Assembly: GCA_947494715.1 (NCBI GenBank)
Contig: CANLWG010000015.1
Coordinates: forward strand, 113,323-177,322
Length of the DNA stretch: 64,000 nt
DNA from: an uncultured Flavobacteriaceae bacterium
GTDB taxonomy: Bacteria > Bacteroidota > Bacteroidia > Flavobacteriales > Flavobacteriaceae
Direction: 5' to 3'
Shown here: positions 1 through 9,929 of the stretch, piece by piece
Numbering within the stretch: the first letter of the stretch is position 1
Layout: the number at the start of each line of letters is the position of its first letter
Translations under genes and position numbers: made by a program
Notes under the pieces: model-generated
Told to the model about the DNA's origin: nothing
What the model saw: only the letters and a program-made list of their open reading frames with translations
Database searches by the model: none

Positions 1-2451
1 AACGATGGCAATACTACCTTTAGTGAAATCGGCCTACTATCCGGAATTCATCAGACCGATTGGAGCTGGTCGCCCTTAGTCGCCGATTTTGACAATGACG
101 GATTTCGTGATCTTGTTATTACCAACGGATTTCCCAAGGATGTAACCGATTTGGATTTCATGAATTATAGTCAGGGAACCGTTGGTGCTGTAGCTGGTAA
201 ATACTTGTTGGATTCCATCCCCGAAGTGAAAATTGCAAACTATGCCTATAGAAACAAAGGCAATCTGACCTTTGAGAACGTTACACAAGATTGGGGCCTG
301 GACCATCCATCATTCTCAAATGGAGCGGCAACCGTGGATTTGGATAACGATGGTGATTTGGACATAGTCATCAACAATATAAATGACTCCGCTTTTATCT
401 ATCAAAACAACCTTGAAAAAGTGTCGGGCCCAAAGGAAAGACCCAATTACCTAAAGGTTGCGTTTCGAGGCCCTAGGTCGAATCCTTTGGGAATCGGAAG
501 CAAGGTTCTCTTAGAATATAACGGAACCAGGCAAATATATGAGCACGTCATACAACGTGGATATTTATCAAGTATGGAGAACATTGCGCATTTTGGATTG
601 GGAGGCACTTCTACTGTAGACTCCCTTTTTGTAGAATGGCCCGATGGCCGATCCATTATTCTTCATAACGTGCAAGGCAATCAACAAATAACTTTGGACT
701 ATAAGGATAGTGAGGATTCAAAAAATCATATTACTCCAAAAAGCGAGTCACTATTTACCGACATTTCCCAACAAAAAGGTATTGATTTCACACATGAGGA
801 ATCCGATAAGATAGATTTTAATATCCAACCTACGCTCCCACACAAATTCACACAAAATGGGCCTGCCATTTCCGTGACCGACGTAAACAATGATGGCTTG
901 GATGATTTCTTTATTGGCGGCTCCGCTAGCCGGAAGGGCACGCTGTATTTACAGGATACAAGAGGAAATTTCAAAAGGCAAGATGAGTTTGGCATCTCTA
1001 AAGATTCCATTCCCGAAGACTTGGGCACTCTTTTTTTTGATGTTGACAATGATGGCGATCAAGACCTTTATGTGGTAAGTGGTAGCTATGAGTTTGCTCC
1101 CGGATCACCATTTCTTCAAGATCGACTATATCTAAATGACGGAACCGGATATTTTATCAGGGACGAAAATGCACTTCCCAAAATCAATTCCAGTGGTTCC
1201 TGTGTAAGGGCGGCCGATTATGATCGTGATGGTGACCTCGACCTTTTTGTGGGAGGTCTCGTCATACCCGGCAGCTACCCTCTTCCTCCAAGGAGTTATT
1301 TGCTGGAAAATAATCACGGTAAATTTACGGATGTCACAGCGGAAATTGCCCCGGAACTCGAGAAAATAGGTTTGGTGACGGATGCGCTATGGTCCGACTT
1401 TGACAATGACGGCTGGGTGGATTTGGTAGTTCTAGGGGAATGGATGCCGGTGACATTTGTAAGGAACGATATGGGAAGTTTCCTTCCCATAAACCAATCC
1501 GGTATAGAATCCTCTACTGGATGGTGGAGCAGTCTGGCCGCTGGAGATTTTGATTATGACGGGGATATGGATTATATCGCCGGGAACGTGGGACTCAACA
1601 CACCGTACAAAGGTACTCCTGAAAAACCGCTTGTCATCTATGCCGATGATTTTGATGGAAATGGCGGTTTAGATGCCGTTTTGGGTTGTTTCATTAAGGG
1701 GGATGATGGCGTTGAACGATTGTATCCAATCCATTCCAGGGACGATTTAAAGAGTCAATTGTTACGGGTGCGACAGGATTTTCAACGCTATGAACATTTT
1801 GGACATGCCACCATTGAAGATGTACTTACCGATAAGGAGCGTACCGACGCCCTATCCTACAAAGCAACACATATGGCAAGTAGTTTGATAAAAAATCTGG
1901 GCAACGGCCGTTTTGAAATCGAATCCCTACCCCTCAAAGCACAATTTTCCCCTATTAAGGGAATGCGTGTTCAAGATTTTGACGGTGATGGCAACTTGGA
2001 TGTACTCACTGTCGGAAATGACTATGGTACCGAAACCTTGACCGGTAGATACGATGCATCCATCGGCTTGCTTTTAAAAGGGGATGGTCAAGGCATTTTC
2101 CGACCCGTTGAGAGTTTTGATAGTCAGTTTATTGCGGATGGAGACACCAAAGCCTTGGTACAGTTGTATGATTTTGAAGATAATCCTATTATTCTAGTTT
2201 CCCGCAACAGGGGCCAATTAAAAGCGTTTGCGCACAAGGCCCCATCTTCTGGAAGCTACCAAAAACTCCGGGATTTGGATGCCAATGCGATTCTTGAATA
2301 CGAAGATGGAAAAAAACAACGAGTGGAAGGCTATTATGGCTTTTCCTACCTTTCGCAGTCTTCCAGAAGGCTTCATATTCCGAGGGATGTCACCAAGCTT
2401 ACTATATATAACTTTAAGGGAGAAAGTAGGGAAATATACTTCGCCCCCTAA
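1..2451 (+). CDS. FG-GAP/VCBS repeat protein with ASPIC/UnbV domain (5' end outside window)
   Basis: The reading frame is open from base 1, so this is the C-terminal part of a larger protein; the ORF track begins at an internal TTG only because it needs a start codon. Repeated calcium-binding FG-GAP loops are visible (DFDNDGFRD, DLDNDGDLD, DVDNDGDQD, DYDRDGDLD, DFDGDGNLD), separated by an ASPIC/UnbV-like segment (residues about 135-190 of the ORF, with GIGSKV and FGLGG). In Bacteroidota such proteins are typically exported lipoproteins encoded beside SusC/SusD pairs and probably act as surface glycan-binding or scaffold proteins; no enzymatic residues are evident. It is a paralogue of the 6403-9765 protein: both contain the run IKxD-like blocks and end in the same architecture. 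It converges with the DUF4432 gene at 2574. Substrate is unknown. Confidence 0.85.
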   Translation, partial: NDGNTTFSEIGLLSGIHQTDWSWSPLVADFDNDGFRDLVITNGFPKDVTDLDFMNYSQGTVGAVAGKYLLDSIPEVKIANYAYRNKGNLTFENVTQDWGLDHPSFSNGAATVDLDNDGDLDIVINNINDSAFIYQNNLEKVSGPKERPNYLKVAFRGPRSNPLGIGSKVLLEYNGTRQIYEHVIQRGYLSSMENIAHFGLGGTSTVDSLFVEWPDGRSIILHNVQGNQQITLDYKDSEDSKNHITPKSESLFTDISQQKGIDFTHEESDKIDFNIQPTLPHKFTQNGPAISVTDVNNDGLDDFFIGGSASRKGTLYLQDTRGNFKRQDEFGISKDSIPEDLGTLFFDVDNDGDQDLYVVSGSYEFAPGSPFLQDRLYLNDGTGYFIRDENALPKINSSGSCVRAADYDRDGDLDLFVGGLVIPGSYPLPPRSYLLENNHGKFTDVTAEIAPELEKIGLVTDALWSDFDNDGWVDLVVLGEWMPVTFVRNDMGSFLPINQSGIESSTGWWSSLAAGDFDYDGDMDYIAGNVGLNTPYKGTPEKPLVIYADDFDGNGGLDAVLGCFIKGDDGVERLYPIHSRDDLKSQLLRVRQDFQRYEHFGHATIEDVLTDKERTDALSYKATHMASSLIKNLGNGRFEIESLPLKAQFSPIKGMRVQDFDGDGNLDVLTVGNDYGTETLTGRYDASIGLLLKGDGQGIFRPVESFDSQFIADGDTKALVQLYDFEDNPIILVSRNRGQLKAFAHKAPSSGSYQKLRDLDANAILEYEDGKKQRVEGYYGFSYLSQSSRRLHIPRDVTKLTIYNFKGESREIYFAP

Positions 2452-2573
2452 AAGTTATTTTCTAACCTGATTGTGGAGTATTTTGGCTTCTACAGAGCCA
2501 CGATCTAAAGCTGGATGTTCCAATAGTACAGATATATCGGACGAGGCTCTACTTCAATTATATTCGCCTGTGT

Positions 2574-3848
2574 TCACTTCTCTATTTGATTCCTATTATA
2601 CTCCTGTATTTCATTATGGATACTGGTCGTTTCTATTTCATTTTCCAAACGGACCTTTAGGGGTATGGCAATTGATCCTCCGGGGGGTAACAAGTAGCTC
2701 TGGTTAAAAGAGCTATCTACATTACCATCATGATCCAGGGCAGAAGATCCAAATTCAATTCCTATCCCATCCCAATTGCGGGTTAACAATGACACGCCGT
2801 TCAAATCGGTAAATTCATTGCTCCCTTGACCTCCGGAGCACAACCAGGACTGATAATAAGGAAAGTTCGGGGTTTCCATCACAATCCCGGTCCCATCGGG
2901 ATAGACCACAAGACTTTGAACCATCTTCTTAGCCGTAATCGAATCCTCGAGCAATTGCAACCCCTTTCGTATCACCCCGACTTCCGTGCGTATCTTTTTG
3001 TTCTTCGAGGGAGGCCAAATGTTATGATCTTCCGGAATCGGCCCGGCGGATCGGTCTTCGATTATCTTGGAAGGTATGGCTATTTCACAGCCTTCTACGG
3101 GGTATAATGTAATATGATAGCCGAAGCTTGGCACTAGTTCATGTTCGCTGGTATTGATGATTTCATCCTCCAGAAAAATTTCCGGAATGCCATTTTGGAA
3201 TGAAATCTTTCGGATAACCTGAAACAAAGGTTTCCCTCGCTTATACCATGGTTCTGTCCCAGATTCCTCATAATCCCTTACCGTCATATATCCTTTGATC
3301 ATCATACCTGTTTCTACTATCTTTGCGACCACGCTGTCCATCGGGATGTTGGAGGTTTCTCCGTGAAGCGGATGGAATTCCCCAGTATTCGGGTCGGTGT
3401 AGTGCATGCCCCAATTTTGGAGTCCGTAAAGTTCTATTCCGCCCATCAAGGTTTTAAGAAACTGCACCCCTCGGGTTGGCACTCCATTGATAGCAACTGA
3501 AGAATCTTGAAGATTAAGGGCATTGACATCCGGCAAATCTACAGGAGCGCTCCAAAAAAGAGGTCGCTCTTTATAGAATACCTGCCCTACCGAGAGGCCT
3601 TTAGTTGGGAGCAATTCAACGTTCAGATCCTTTCCTGAAACGTATATACGGTTCATTCCATCTGCATCGGTCTTTAAATGCTTTACTACTATTGCATATG
3701 TCCCAAGACTGTCTGCCCATCCTTCTTCGGAAAGGTTCATAAAATCAATTAACCGCTCTTTCCGGGCATCATTAGCGTTGTCCCTGGCACAACCATAGGT
3801 CATACAGACCGCAAGGGCCAAGACGATAATAAGTCTTGCAATACCCAT
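2574..3848 (-). CDS. DUF4432 / aldose-1-epimerase-like lipoprotein
   Basis: The protein resembles the galactose-mutarotase-like DUF4432 family (motifs LPTKGLSVGQV near the N-terminus of the mature protein, GIELYGLQNWGMHY, LHGETSNIP with a conserved His, and ELVPSFGYHITLYP). Family members are thought to bind or anomerise sugars or sugar acids; the substrate here is unknown. I chose the ATG at 3848 because it gives a compact lipoprotein signal, MGIARLIIVLALAVCMTYGC, with lipobox MTYGC; the ATG at 3878 is a workable alternative. The 490-residue ORF reported upstream of that overlaps the previous gene and its extra N-terminus is not protein-like. It follows the exported TIM-barrel gene by 29-59 bp and is probably its operon partner, under the operator at 4944. 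Expected location is periplasmic or outer-membrane lipoprotein. Confidence 0.75.
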   Translation of the reverse strand: MGIARLIIVLALAVCMTYGCARDNANDARKERLIDFMNLSEEGWADSLGTYAIVVKHLKTDADGMNRIYVSGKDLNVELLPTKGLSVGQVFYKERPLFWSAPVDLPDVNALNLQDSSVAINGVPTRGVQFLKTLMGGIELYGLQNWGMHYTDPNTGEFHPLHGETSNIPMDSVVAKIVETGMMIKGYMTVRDYEESGTEPWYKRGKPLFQVIRKISFQNGIPEIFLEDEIINTSEHELVPSFGYHITLYPVEGCEIAIPSKIIEDRSAGPIPEDHNIWPPSKNKKIRTEVGVIRKGLQLLEDSITAKKMVQSLVVYPDGTGIVMETPNFPYYQSWLCSGGQGSNEFTDLNGVSLLTRNWDGIGIEFGSSALDHDGNVDSSFNQSYLLPPGGSIAIPLKVRLENEIETTSIHNEIQEYNRNQIEK

Positions 3849-3907
3849 TGTTTTTTGGAGGTTTGTGTACTTGGACATGAGATATGTATTAAACCAAGGC
3901 AAACACT

Positions 3908-4807
3908 TTAGCCATATAGGTTGTACTTTATTTTTTGTATGATAAGATCTCCCACGGCCTCGAAATCCAAGTGAACAATATCGCCCCCATATTGCTCTAC
4001 GGTATAAATTCCATTGAAACCACTTTCCTCCGCTATTTGCATGCACTTGTCAAAATCATAGGAAACGTGTTCTCCATGCGCATTTAATTCCTTCATCTTT
4101 GCGGATACCTGATAAGCGTATGGCATAACTTTTTCAAGGGCTTTGTACAAATCGATGTATTCCGGCCAGTTCCCGAAATCGGGAAGGGTATGGAAGTTTT
4201 TATGGTTCACTTCCCGAATAATCCTAAGATGGTTTTCCGGAATCGATTCCACCCCAAAATGATTTTCACATTGCATAATCACGCCCAATCGATTCGCATA
4301 GGCGTTCAATTTTTTGTAGGAAGCAATGGCGTTATCCAAATTTTCCTTTCCGGCATTTACACGAACGGCCAAGGCACCAAGGTCCGCTGCGGTCCCGATC
4401 CAACTTTTTGCCAATTCCAGGCTCCTTTCCCTTCTCGATCGGTCCAAAGAGGAAATGTCAAAATTATCATCAATCTGTATATTGATGAGTATCGACCTGC
4501 TTTTTCTAAGCCTGGCCTTCAGCTCATGGATATACGAGGGGGATCTTTCCTCAAAATGTCTAGTCCATAAATCGACATTATAAATACCAAAACGATCTCT
4601 GAAATAAGCGGGCACTTCCAAAAGCGTAAGGTCAGGAGATGCCCAGGACGGTGCCGTAGATGCAATCCTAGTCCTTACCATCACCGTGGCCATACCGATA
4701 CGTTGCATGGGATCAAGGGCTCCACATGCGAAGTAATTGAATGATAATAGGGTCGCCGACGCCCCACCCGCCAATTTGATAAATTTTCTTCTATCCAGAG
4801 TGCTCAT
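3908..4807 (-). CDS. Exported sugar phosphate isomerase/epimerase-like TIM-barrel protein
   Basis: A 299-residue AP-endonuclease-2/xylose-isomerase-like TIM barrel. The N-terminus has a twin-arginine type signal (DRRKFIKLAGG, then a hydrophobic stretch ending FNYFACG), so it is probably exported by Tat. Residues typical of the metal centre of the family are visible in the barrel: CENHFG (Glu), LPDFGNWPEY (Asp), and TVEQYGG (Glu) near the C-terminus. Secreted members of this family are common in Bacteroidota sugar loci but few have known substrates. It heads a two-gene minus-strand unit with the DUF4432 gene and is divergent from the FAD oxidase at 5020; the palindromic operator at 4944-4955 lies between them. 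Confidence 0.8.
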   Translation of the reverse strand: MSTLDRRKFIKLAGGASATLLSFNYFACGALDPMQRIGMATVMVRTRIASTAPSWASPDLTLLEVPAYFRDRFGIYNVDLWTRHFEERSPSYIHELKARLRKSRSILINIQIDDNFDISSLDRSRRERSLELAKSWIGTAADLGALAVRVNAGKENLDNAIASYKKLNAYANRLGVIMQCENHFGVESIPENHLRIIREVNHKNFHTLPDFGNWPEYIDLYKALEKVMPYAYQVSAKMKELNAHGEHVSYDFDKCMQIAEESGFNGIYTVEQYGGDIVHLDFEAVGDLIIQKIKYNLYG

Positions 4808-5019
4808 TTGATAATTACTTTCTTCGGTTTACCCCTAATTTTGATGTTCCAGCTGTACCAGGTCCATTCTTAAAAAGTGCCGACAGATCAAGCACTTCGA
4901 ACGGATTTATATCTCATCTCCACTTTCGCTAAACTAAACTATAATTGTATACAATAATAACAATTTTTTATATATTTTTATGTAAAAACTAAGCAATAGC
5001 ATTTTAACACGATTTCAAA
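4808..5019. promoter_or_regulatory. Divergent promoter region with GntR-type operator
   Basis: This 212-bp gap separates two divergently transcribed exported-enzyme genes. It contains the perfect 12-bp palindrome ATTGTATACAAT at 4944-4955, the best match to the operator motif repeated elsewhere in the window. On the plus side TATATTTT at 4971-4978 is one base from the Bacteroidota -7 box TAnnTTTG and could serve the oxidase gene. On the minus side TAGTTTAG sequences (4929-4941) are weaker candidates. A regulator bound to the palindrome could control both directions. Confidence 0.65.
4944..4955. promoter_or_regulatory. Palindromic operator ATTGTATACAAT
   Basis: Perfect 12-bp palindrome, core TTGTATACAA, shared with sites at 15177, 15448, 25701 and 29625. 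The short palindrome with central GTATAC fits what FCD-type GntR dimers are known to bind; the regulator at 15536-16207 is the only such gene in the window. Confidence 0.7.
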
Positions 5020-6387
5020 ATGGATAAACGTGAGTTCTTAAAACTTTCAGGAAATATTTTGGCGGTATCAATGCTATCTCCCATCCTATCCTGCCGTGAG
5101 GCTGCCGCCCCGTCTGCCAAAAAAACTTTGGGGGCATCTCGGGCCAATTGGGCAAACAACCTTATTTACGATAGCAATACCTTTTACGAGCCTCGAAACA
5201 TTGGCGAACTACAACAGATTGTAAAGGAAAACAAGAAAATCAAGGCCCTGGGCACAAAACACTGTTTTAATAAAATTGCAGATAGCAGATTTTCCCATGT
5301 TTCGATAAGAAACATGAACCGCATTGTTTCAGTGGATAGTCGCCAAATGACGGCAACCATTGAGGGAGGTGCGAGCTACGGACAGATTTGCACTGCCCTG
5401 CATGAAGAGGGCTATGCGCTTCACAATCTTGCCTCGCTGCCACATATTTCGTTGGCCGGAGCCATTGCAACGGCGACCCATGGCTCCGGGGTTTCCAACA
5501 GTAATTTAGGTGCAATGGTCAGTGCGCTGGAATTTATAAATACCGACGGAGATCTAGTTACGTTATCGCGAAACGGTCACGGTGATGAATTTTCAGGAAT
5601 GATCACCCATCTCGGCGGATTGGGAATACTTACCAAACTCACTTTGGACCTTCAACCTACTTTTCAAGTAAGGCAGGACGTATACCAACACTTACCCGTA
5701 TCCAATCTTCTTGAAAATTTTGAGGCCATTATGGCCGGTGGATACAGCGTAAGTCTATTTACCGACTATCAGTCAGATCAGGTCAACCAAGTATGGGTCA
5801 AATCCAAAGTAGCTAAAGATGATCAATTGCCCACAGAATATTTCGGGGCAATCTCTGCCGAACGGGACATCCATCCCATCCTTGAACTATCTGCAGAAAA
5901 CTGTACCGCCCAAATGGGCGTACCCGGACCATGGTTTGATCGGCTTCCCCACTTTAAGATGGATTTCACTCCCAGTAGTGGAAAAGAACTGCAATCCGAA
6001 TATTTCGTTCCCCTGGACAAAGGTCCCGCAGCTTACGAGGCGATACAAAGCCTAAAGGATGAAATAGCTCCCTATCTCATGATTTCCGAAGTTCGCACCA
6101 TCGCTGCAGACAATCAGTGGATGAGTCCCTGTTATGAGCAAAAAAGTGCAGCTTTTCATTTTACCTGGCAACAGGATTGGAAGGGTCTAAAAAAAGTGCT
6201 TCCCCTTTTGGAAAGTAAACTGGAGCCCTTTAATGTGCGCCCACACTGGGGAAAGATGTTCACTATGACACCTGCAAAAATCCATTCCCTCTATCCTAGG
6301 CTTGTCGATTTTAAAACCTTCCTCATGGACCATGATGCCAATGGAAAATTCCGGAACGACTTTTTGCAAAAATATCTTTATACTTAG
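5020..6387 (+). CDS. FAD-dependent alditol/aldonolactone oxidase (D-arabinono-1,4-lactone oxidase family), exported
   Basis: A 455-residue VAO-type flavoprotein. The FAD_binding_4 half contains KALGTKHCFN, whose His aligns with the residue that carries covalent FAD in bacterial alditol oxidases, then ATIEGGASYGQI and the GAIATATHGSG pyrophosphate motif. The C-terminal half is an ALO-like domain ending in HWGKMFT and FLQKYLY. The N-terminus has a Tat-like signal with KR instead of RR (DKREFLKLSGN) and a lipobox PILSC, so it is likely an exported lipoprotein. The family oxidises alditols or aldoses at C1 with oxygen or another acceptor. In this locus it is a candidate for oxidising a released sugar outside the cytoplasm. 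It has its own promoter side of the 4944 operator and converges with the 6403 gene. Confidence 0.8.
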   Translation: MDKREFLKLSGNILAVSMLSPILSCREAAAPSAKKTLGASRANWANNLIYDSNTFYEPRNIGELQQIVKENKKIKALGTKHCFNKIADSRFSHVSIRNMNRIVSVDSRQMTATIEGGASYGQICTALHEEGYALHNLASLPHISLAGAIATATHGSGVSNSNLGAMVSALEFINTDGDLVTLSRNGHGDEFSGMITHLGGLGILTKLTLDLQPTFQVRQDVYQHLPVSNLLENFEAIMAGGYSVSLFTDYQSDQVNQVWVKSKVAKDDQLPTEYFGAISAERDIHPILELSAENCTAQMGVPGPWFDRLPHFKMDFTPSSGKELQSEYFVPLDKGPAAYEAIQSLKDEIAPYLMISEVRTIAADNQWMSPCYEQKSAAFHFTWQQDWKGLKKVLPLLESKLEPFNVRPHWGKMFTMTPAKIHSLYPRLVDFKTFLMDHDANGKFRNDFLQKYLYT

Positions 6388-6402
6388 GTTTTGTTTGCTT
6401 AA

Positions 6403-9400
6403 TTACTCCAAGGGCGAGCCAACGGCACTATTCACCCCAAAGCAAAGGAGTGGAAGGTTATTACGTGCAATTATAAGATGCGGAATACCATTCATTTCAA
6501 TGGAAACGACATCCCTCACCTGCCCAAAGACGCTAAGTCCGGATTGTTCATTGGAAAGCGCCCTAAAAGTTCCGGAGCTATTGCCCTTTAACAAAGTTCC
6601 CTTGCTCGAATCCAGTCGCCCAAACTCGGGTTTTAGGCCATGAAAATTACCTCCCAACCACAAATCGATTACACCATCTAAATCCAGATCCTTGGCAACA
6701 ATACCAAATACAGGAGCCACTTGCGCTGCGAGCGGCAAGGCTTCTATCCGAATCACGCCTTCATCGTTCCAGGCAATACTGGACTCCAAGTTGACCGCAC
6801 TATAGGAAATCACATTTCGCCGCTCTTCTTCTGTCAATAAAGATTCATAGGTTTTTTCGGCATATTCCTTATACCGCAAATTGTGTTTTTTCAAATGGGG
6901 CAGTTGCGTGGTAAGGTCCATTTTGGTGGCAAAGGGATAAGCTTGACCATCCAAGGGCGGGTACCAATTCAAAATGAAGTCACTTTTTCCGTTCGTATCA
7001 AAATCTTTAACATAGAGGTTCAAGGGTTTCTTCACGGAAGCCTTGAATTTAGAATTTAGACCCCAGTTTCCCAATATATAATCGTCGTCCCCATCACCAT
7101 CCAAATCCGAAGCCTCTATGGTCAGCCACCAGCCAGAGGATGATTTCAGTCCCGGCAAGGTCTTCTTTCGTAATTGTCCATTACCATTCTCAAAATAAGT
7201 TATAGGAAGCCATTCACCGGATACCCATAAATCCATATCCCCATCCCTGTCGGTATCGCTCCAAACTGCGTCGGTAATCATTCCCAATTCTCCAATTTCC
7301 CTAGTTGTAATATCGGTCCATTGGCCGTTACCCTCGTTTCTGAATACATAGCTTCTAGGTTTTAGACCATAATTCCCTGGAATAGCACGGGCCCCAATAA
7401 AAAGATCCTGGTCACCGTCCCCATCAATATCCGTATTCTTAATACATGAGAAATTACCTGTGGCCATTGGTGCCTTTTCCGATGTTTTCAGGAATTTACC
7501 CGAACCATTATTTTCGTAAAAGCGTAGCCGATAGGAATGCGCTTCCTTTTTCAATTCGTTGCCGCCCGACCCTAAAAGTATGTCGTTGTCGCCATCTCCA
7601 TCCGCATCAAAAATAGCTCCACAAGTAGTCTCGAAGATAGTGTCCGTTTCCGATGATGAAATAGTATTCAATCCTCGGGATTTCCAATAGTCCCCGTTTT
7701 GGATAAACACTTTGTCCATTTCCTCCGGACCTCCCCCTGCTACAAAGTCTTCTTTTCCATCGCCGTTTAAATCCCCTTTTATAATTGGTGGGCCTTCTGT
7801 GGACAACATTCTAGGCAATAGATTTTCATGGTCAAAATCGTTGAAGTTGTTTTCAATATGATCACGATTTCCCATCAGTACTTTCTCGGTACATTCCTCA
7901 AAAAGGGGCCTATTGGACAATCTCTCTTGAAGAACGGGTTCTTTAGCATTGGACTGAAGAACTTTTAAGGTTTGGTTGGCGGCCACATTGTGCAGGGTCT
8001 CGGTGGTCAAATCGGGCCACGTTATTTGGATTTCATCCACAACAGGGTTTGAGCCGATGCCAAAATTCAAAATGGGTGTCACGGCACTTTGAAATCCGCG
8101 CGAGGTGAAATTCTGTAGTACTTGTATCTGATTTCCTATTTTAGCTTTTACTTCAGCTCCAATACCGTATGGGTTCTTGCCCGAACCTTCCAATCTGATC
8201 TTTAGAAAATTGTTCTTGGAATTATTTCGATATAGGTATGCAGGCATATTCACATTGTTCACTATCATATCCAAATCTCCGTCATTATCCAAATCCCCAT
8301 AGGCCGCCCCGTTGGAAAAGCCGGGATTCCCCAGCCCCATGATATTCGCCCTGTTCTTGAACATTGGAATTTGGCCCTTCCCGCTATTTACAAAAGCATA
8401 GTTGGCCAAGGGTTTGGAGGGCAGGAATTCTACGAAGTCAGACCAATCGAACCTGCCCTTTTGCATGACTACTTTTTTAATTTCCTCCTTGTCACTTATA
8501 AAATCCGAAAAGTCCAAATCCATTATTTCGCGATTTAAACCATTGGATACAAATATGTCTTTCCAACCGTCATTGTCAAAATCAAAAATCAATGCTCCCC
8601 AACTCCAATCCGTGGCGGCGACATTACTTAAATGTGCCACTTCTTGAAATGTACCCTCTCCATTGTTTAACTGAAGGCAATTTTGCAATACTTGATAATG
8701 AAAATTTGCTTTGTTCTTCGCATCCCTTAAATGAAAGGGTTCAAAATACGTCATGGTCTTTAACCTATAGTTGCTTCCTGGAAGCATATCCGTGGTAAAA
8801 ATCTCCATCGATCCGTCATTGTTGAGGTCACCTACATCGGAGCCCATACTGGAAATGGGACAAATGCTGACAGAACCATTCAATTCTTCGGAGAATGTAC
8901 CATCGCCATTATTGAAATAAAGATAATCCCGCTCCCAAAAATCATTACTGATATAAATATCGGTGAGATGGTCCCCATTAAAATCACCTGTAGAGACCCC
9001 TAGCCCAAATCCTATGGCACTGTTATAAATGCCAGCTTCCGACGTAACATCCTTGAAGTGGTCGCCTTCATTTCTCAAAAGCTTATCCCCTCCCAAGTTA
9101 TCATGTTCCTCGCGGGATATGGTATAGAGCTCAATCTTTGAGGGATCCTTAAAGGAATTATTTAGGATATAACAGTCCAGGTCGCCGTCCTGGTCATAAT
9201 CGAAGAAAGAGGCATGGGTAGTGAAACCTTTATCATTCAAGTTATACTCCCCTGCCCTATTGCTAAAAGTATTGTCCTTGTTATTGATAAACAATTCATT
9301 TTCCCGGCTATCCCCCTTCAAATCACCGGAGTTGCACACATAAATATCCAGCCAACCGTCTCCGTTAACATCGGCCATGGTAACACCGGTGCTCCAGGCC

Positions 9401-9765
9401 ATTTTGCCGCCAACCCCTGCAGAACCAGTGATATCCTTAAATTGCATTTCACCAAGATTCAGGTAAAGCTTGTTAGGTCCCATATTGGCGGTCATATATA
9501 CATCGCTTAGACCATCATTGTTGATATCCCCAATGGCAACTCCTCCTCCATTGTAAAAATTTCTATAGGTAAGCACATTAAAATGCTCACCGTCCCTAAC
9601 GCTATTCACAAAGTCCAATCCTGTGATTTCAGGTTGAAGCATGGTAAAAAGATTGACAAACGGTTTATCAGCAGTGGCATAAGCCTGCTTGTCCAACACC
9701 TCGGAATGGCAACTCCCAAATAGTATTATTAATGGGGCAATCCAAATTAATCTAGGCAAACCCAT
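6403..9765 (-). CDS. FG-GAP/VCBS repeat lipoprotein with ASPIC/UnbV domain
   Basis: A 1120-residue protein with a lipoprotein signal (MGLPRLIWIAPLIILFGSC, lipobox LFGSC). It carries many acidic calcium-loop FG-GAP repeats (DINNDGLSD, DVNGDGWLD, DYDQDGDLD, DLDNDGDLD, DGDGDNDIL, DRDGDMD) arranged as predicted beta-propeller blades, with an ASPIC/UnbV segment in the middle (GIGAEVKAKI, FGIGSNPVVDEIQITWP). No hydrolase motif is apparent. It lies downstream of SusC/SusD on the same strand, about 240 bp after SusD and beyond a hairpin, so it may be expressed less strongly than them or separately. Probable role is surface binding or scaffolding for the SusCD importer. It shares architecture with the truncated protein at 1-2451. 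Confidence 0.85.
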   Translation of the reverse strand: MGLPRLIWIAPLIILFGSCHSEVLDKQAYATADKPFVNLFTMLQPEITGLDFVNSVRDGEHFNVLTYRNFYNGGGVAIGDINNDGLSDVYMTANMGPNKLYLNLGEMQFKDITGSAGVGGKMAWSTGVTMADVNGDGWLDIYVCNSGDLKGDSRENELFINNKDNTFSNRAGEYNLNDKGFTTHASFFDYDQDGDLDCYILNNSFKDPSKIELYTISREEHDNLGGDKLLRNEGDHFKDVTSEAGIYNSAIGFGLGVSTGDFNGDHLTDIYISNDFWERDYLYFNNGDGTFSEELNGSVSICPISSMGSDVGDLNNDGSMEIFTTDMLPGSNYRLKTMTYFEPFHLRDAKNKANFHYQVLQNCLQLNNGEGTFQEVAHLSNVAATDWSWGALIFDFDNDGWKDIFVSNGLNREIMDLDFSDFISDKEEIKKVVMQKGRFDWSDFVEFLPSKPLANYAFVNSGKGQIPMFKNRANIMGLGNPGFSNGAAYGDLDNDGDLDMIVNNVNMPAYLYRNNSKNNFLKIRLEGSGKNPYGIGAEVKAKIGNQIQVLQNFTSRGFQSAVTPILNFGIGSNPVVDEIQITWPDLTTETLHNVAANQTLKVLQSNAKEPVLQERLSNRPLFEECTEKVLMGNRDHIENNFNDFDHENLLPRMLSTEGPPIIKGDLNGDGKEDFVAGGGPEEMDKVFIQNGDYWKSRGLNTISSSETDTIFETTCGAIFDADGDGDNDILLGSGGNELKKEAHSYRLRFYENNGSGKFLKTSEKAPMATGNFSCIKNTDIDGDGDQDLFIGARAIPGNYGLKPRSYVFRNEGNGQWTDITTREIGELGMITDAVWSDTDRDGDMDLWVSGEWLPITYFENGNGQLRKKTLPGLKSSSGWWLTIEASDLDGDGDDDYILGNWGLNSKFKASVKKPLNLYVKDFDTNGKSDFILNWYPPLDGQAYPFATKMDLTTQLPHLKKHNLRYKEYAEKTYESLLTEEERRNVISYSAVNLESSIAWNDEGVIRIEALPLAAQVAPVFGIVAKDLDLDGVIDLWLGGNFHGLKPEFGRLDSSKGTLLKGNSSGTFRALSNEQSGLSVFGQVRDVVSIEMNGIPHLIIARNNLPLLCFGVNSAVGSPLE

Positions 9766-9929
9766 ACTATTTCACTTTCTCCATTGTAGTACTTAGCATC
9801 CAGAACCCAAGCTGTTTAAGGCTCCAGAGGTTCTTATTGGTAAGATAGCTTAATAATTTTTATTTCCCGACAACTTTACAAAATTGATAATTTGCAAAAA
9901 CGGTCAGTAGATTACTAACCGGAAAGCAT

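Noticed and set aside
2471-2707. Plus-strand 78-residue ORF after the first gene
   Set aside because: It overlaps the antisense of the DUF4432 gene's 3' end and has no protein-family features.
3849-4046. N-terminal extension of the 490-residue DUF4432 ORF
   Set aside because: It overlaps the coding end of the upstream gene and reads like out-of-frame translation; a lipoprotein signal starts at 3848.
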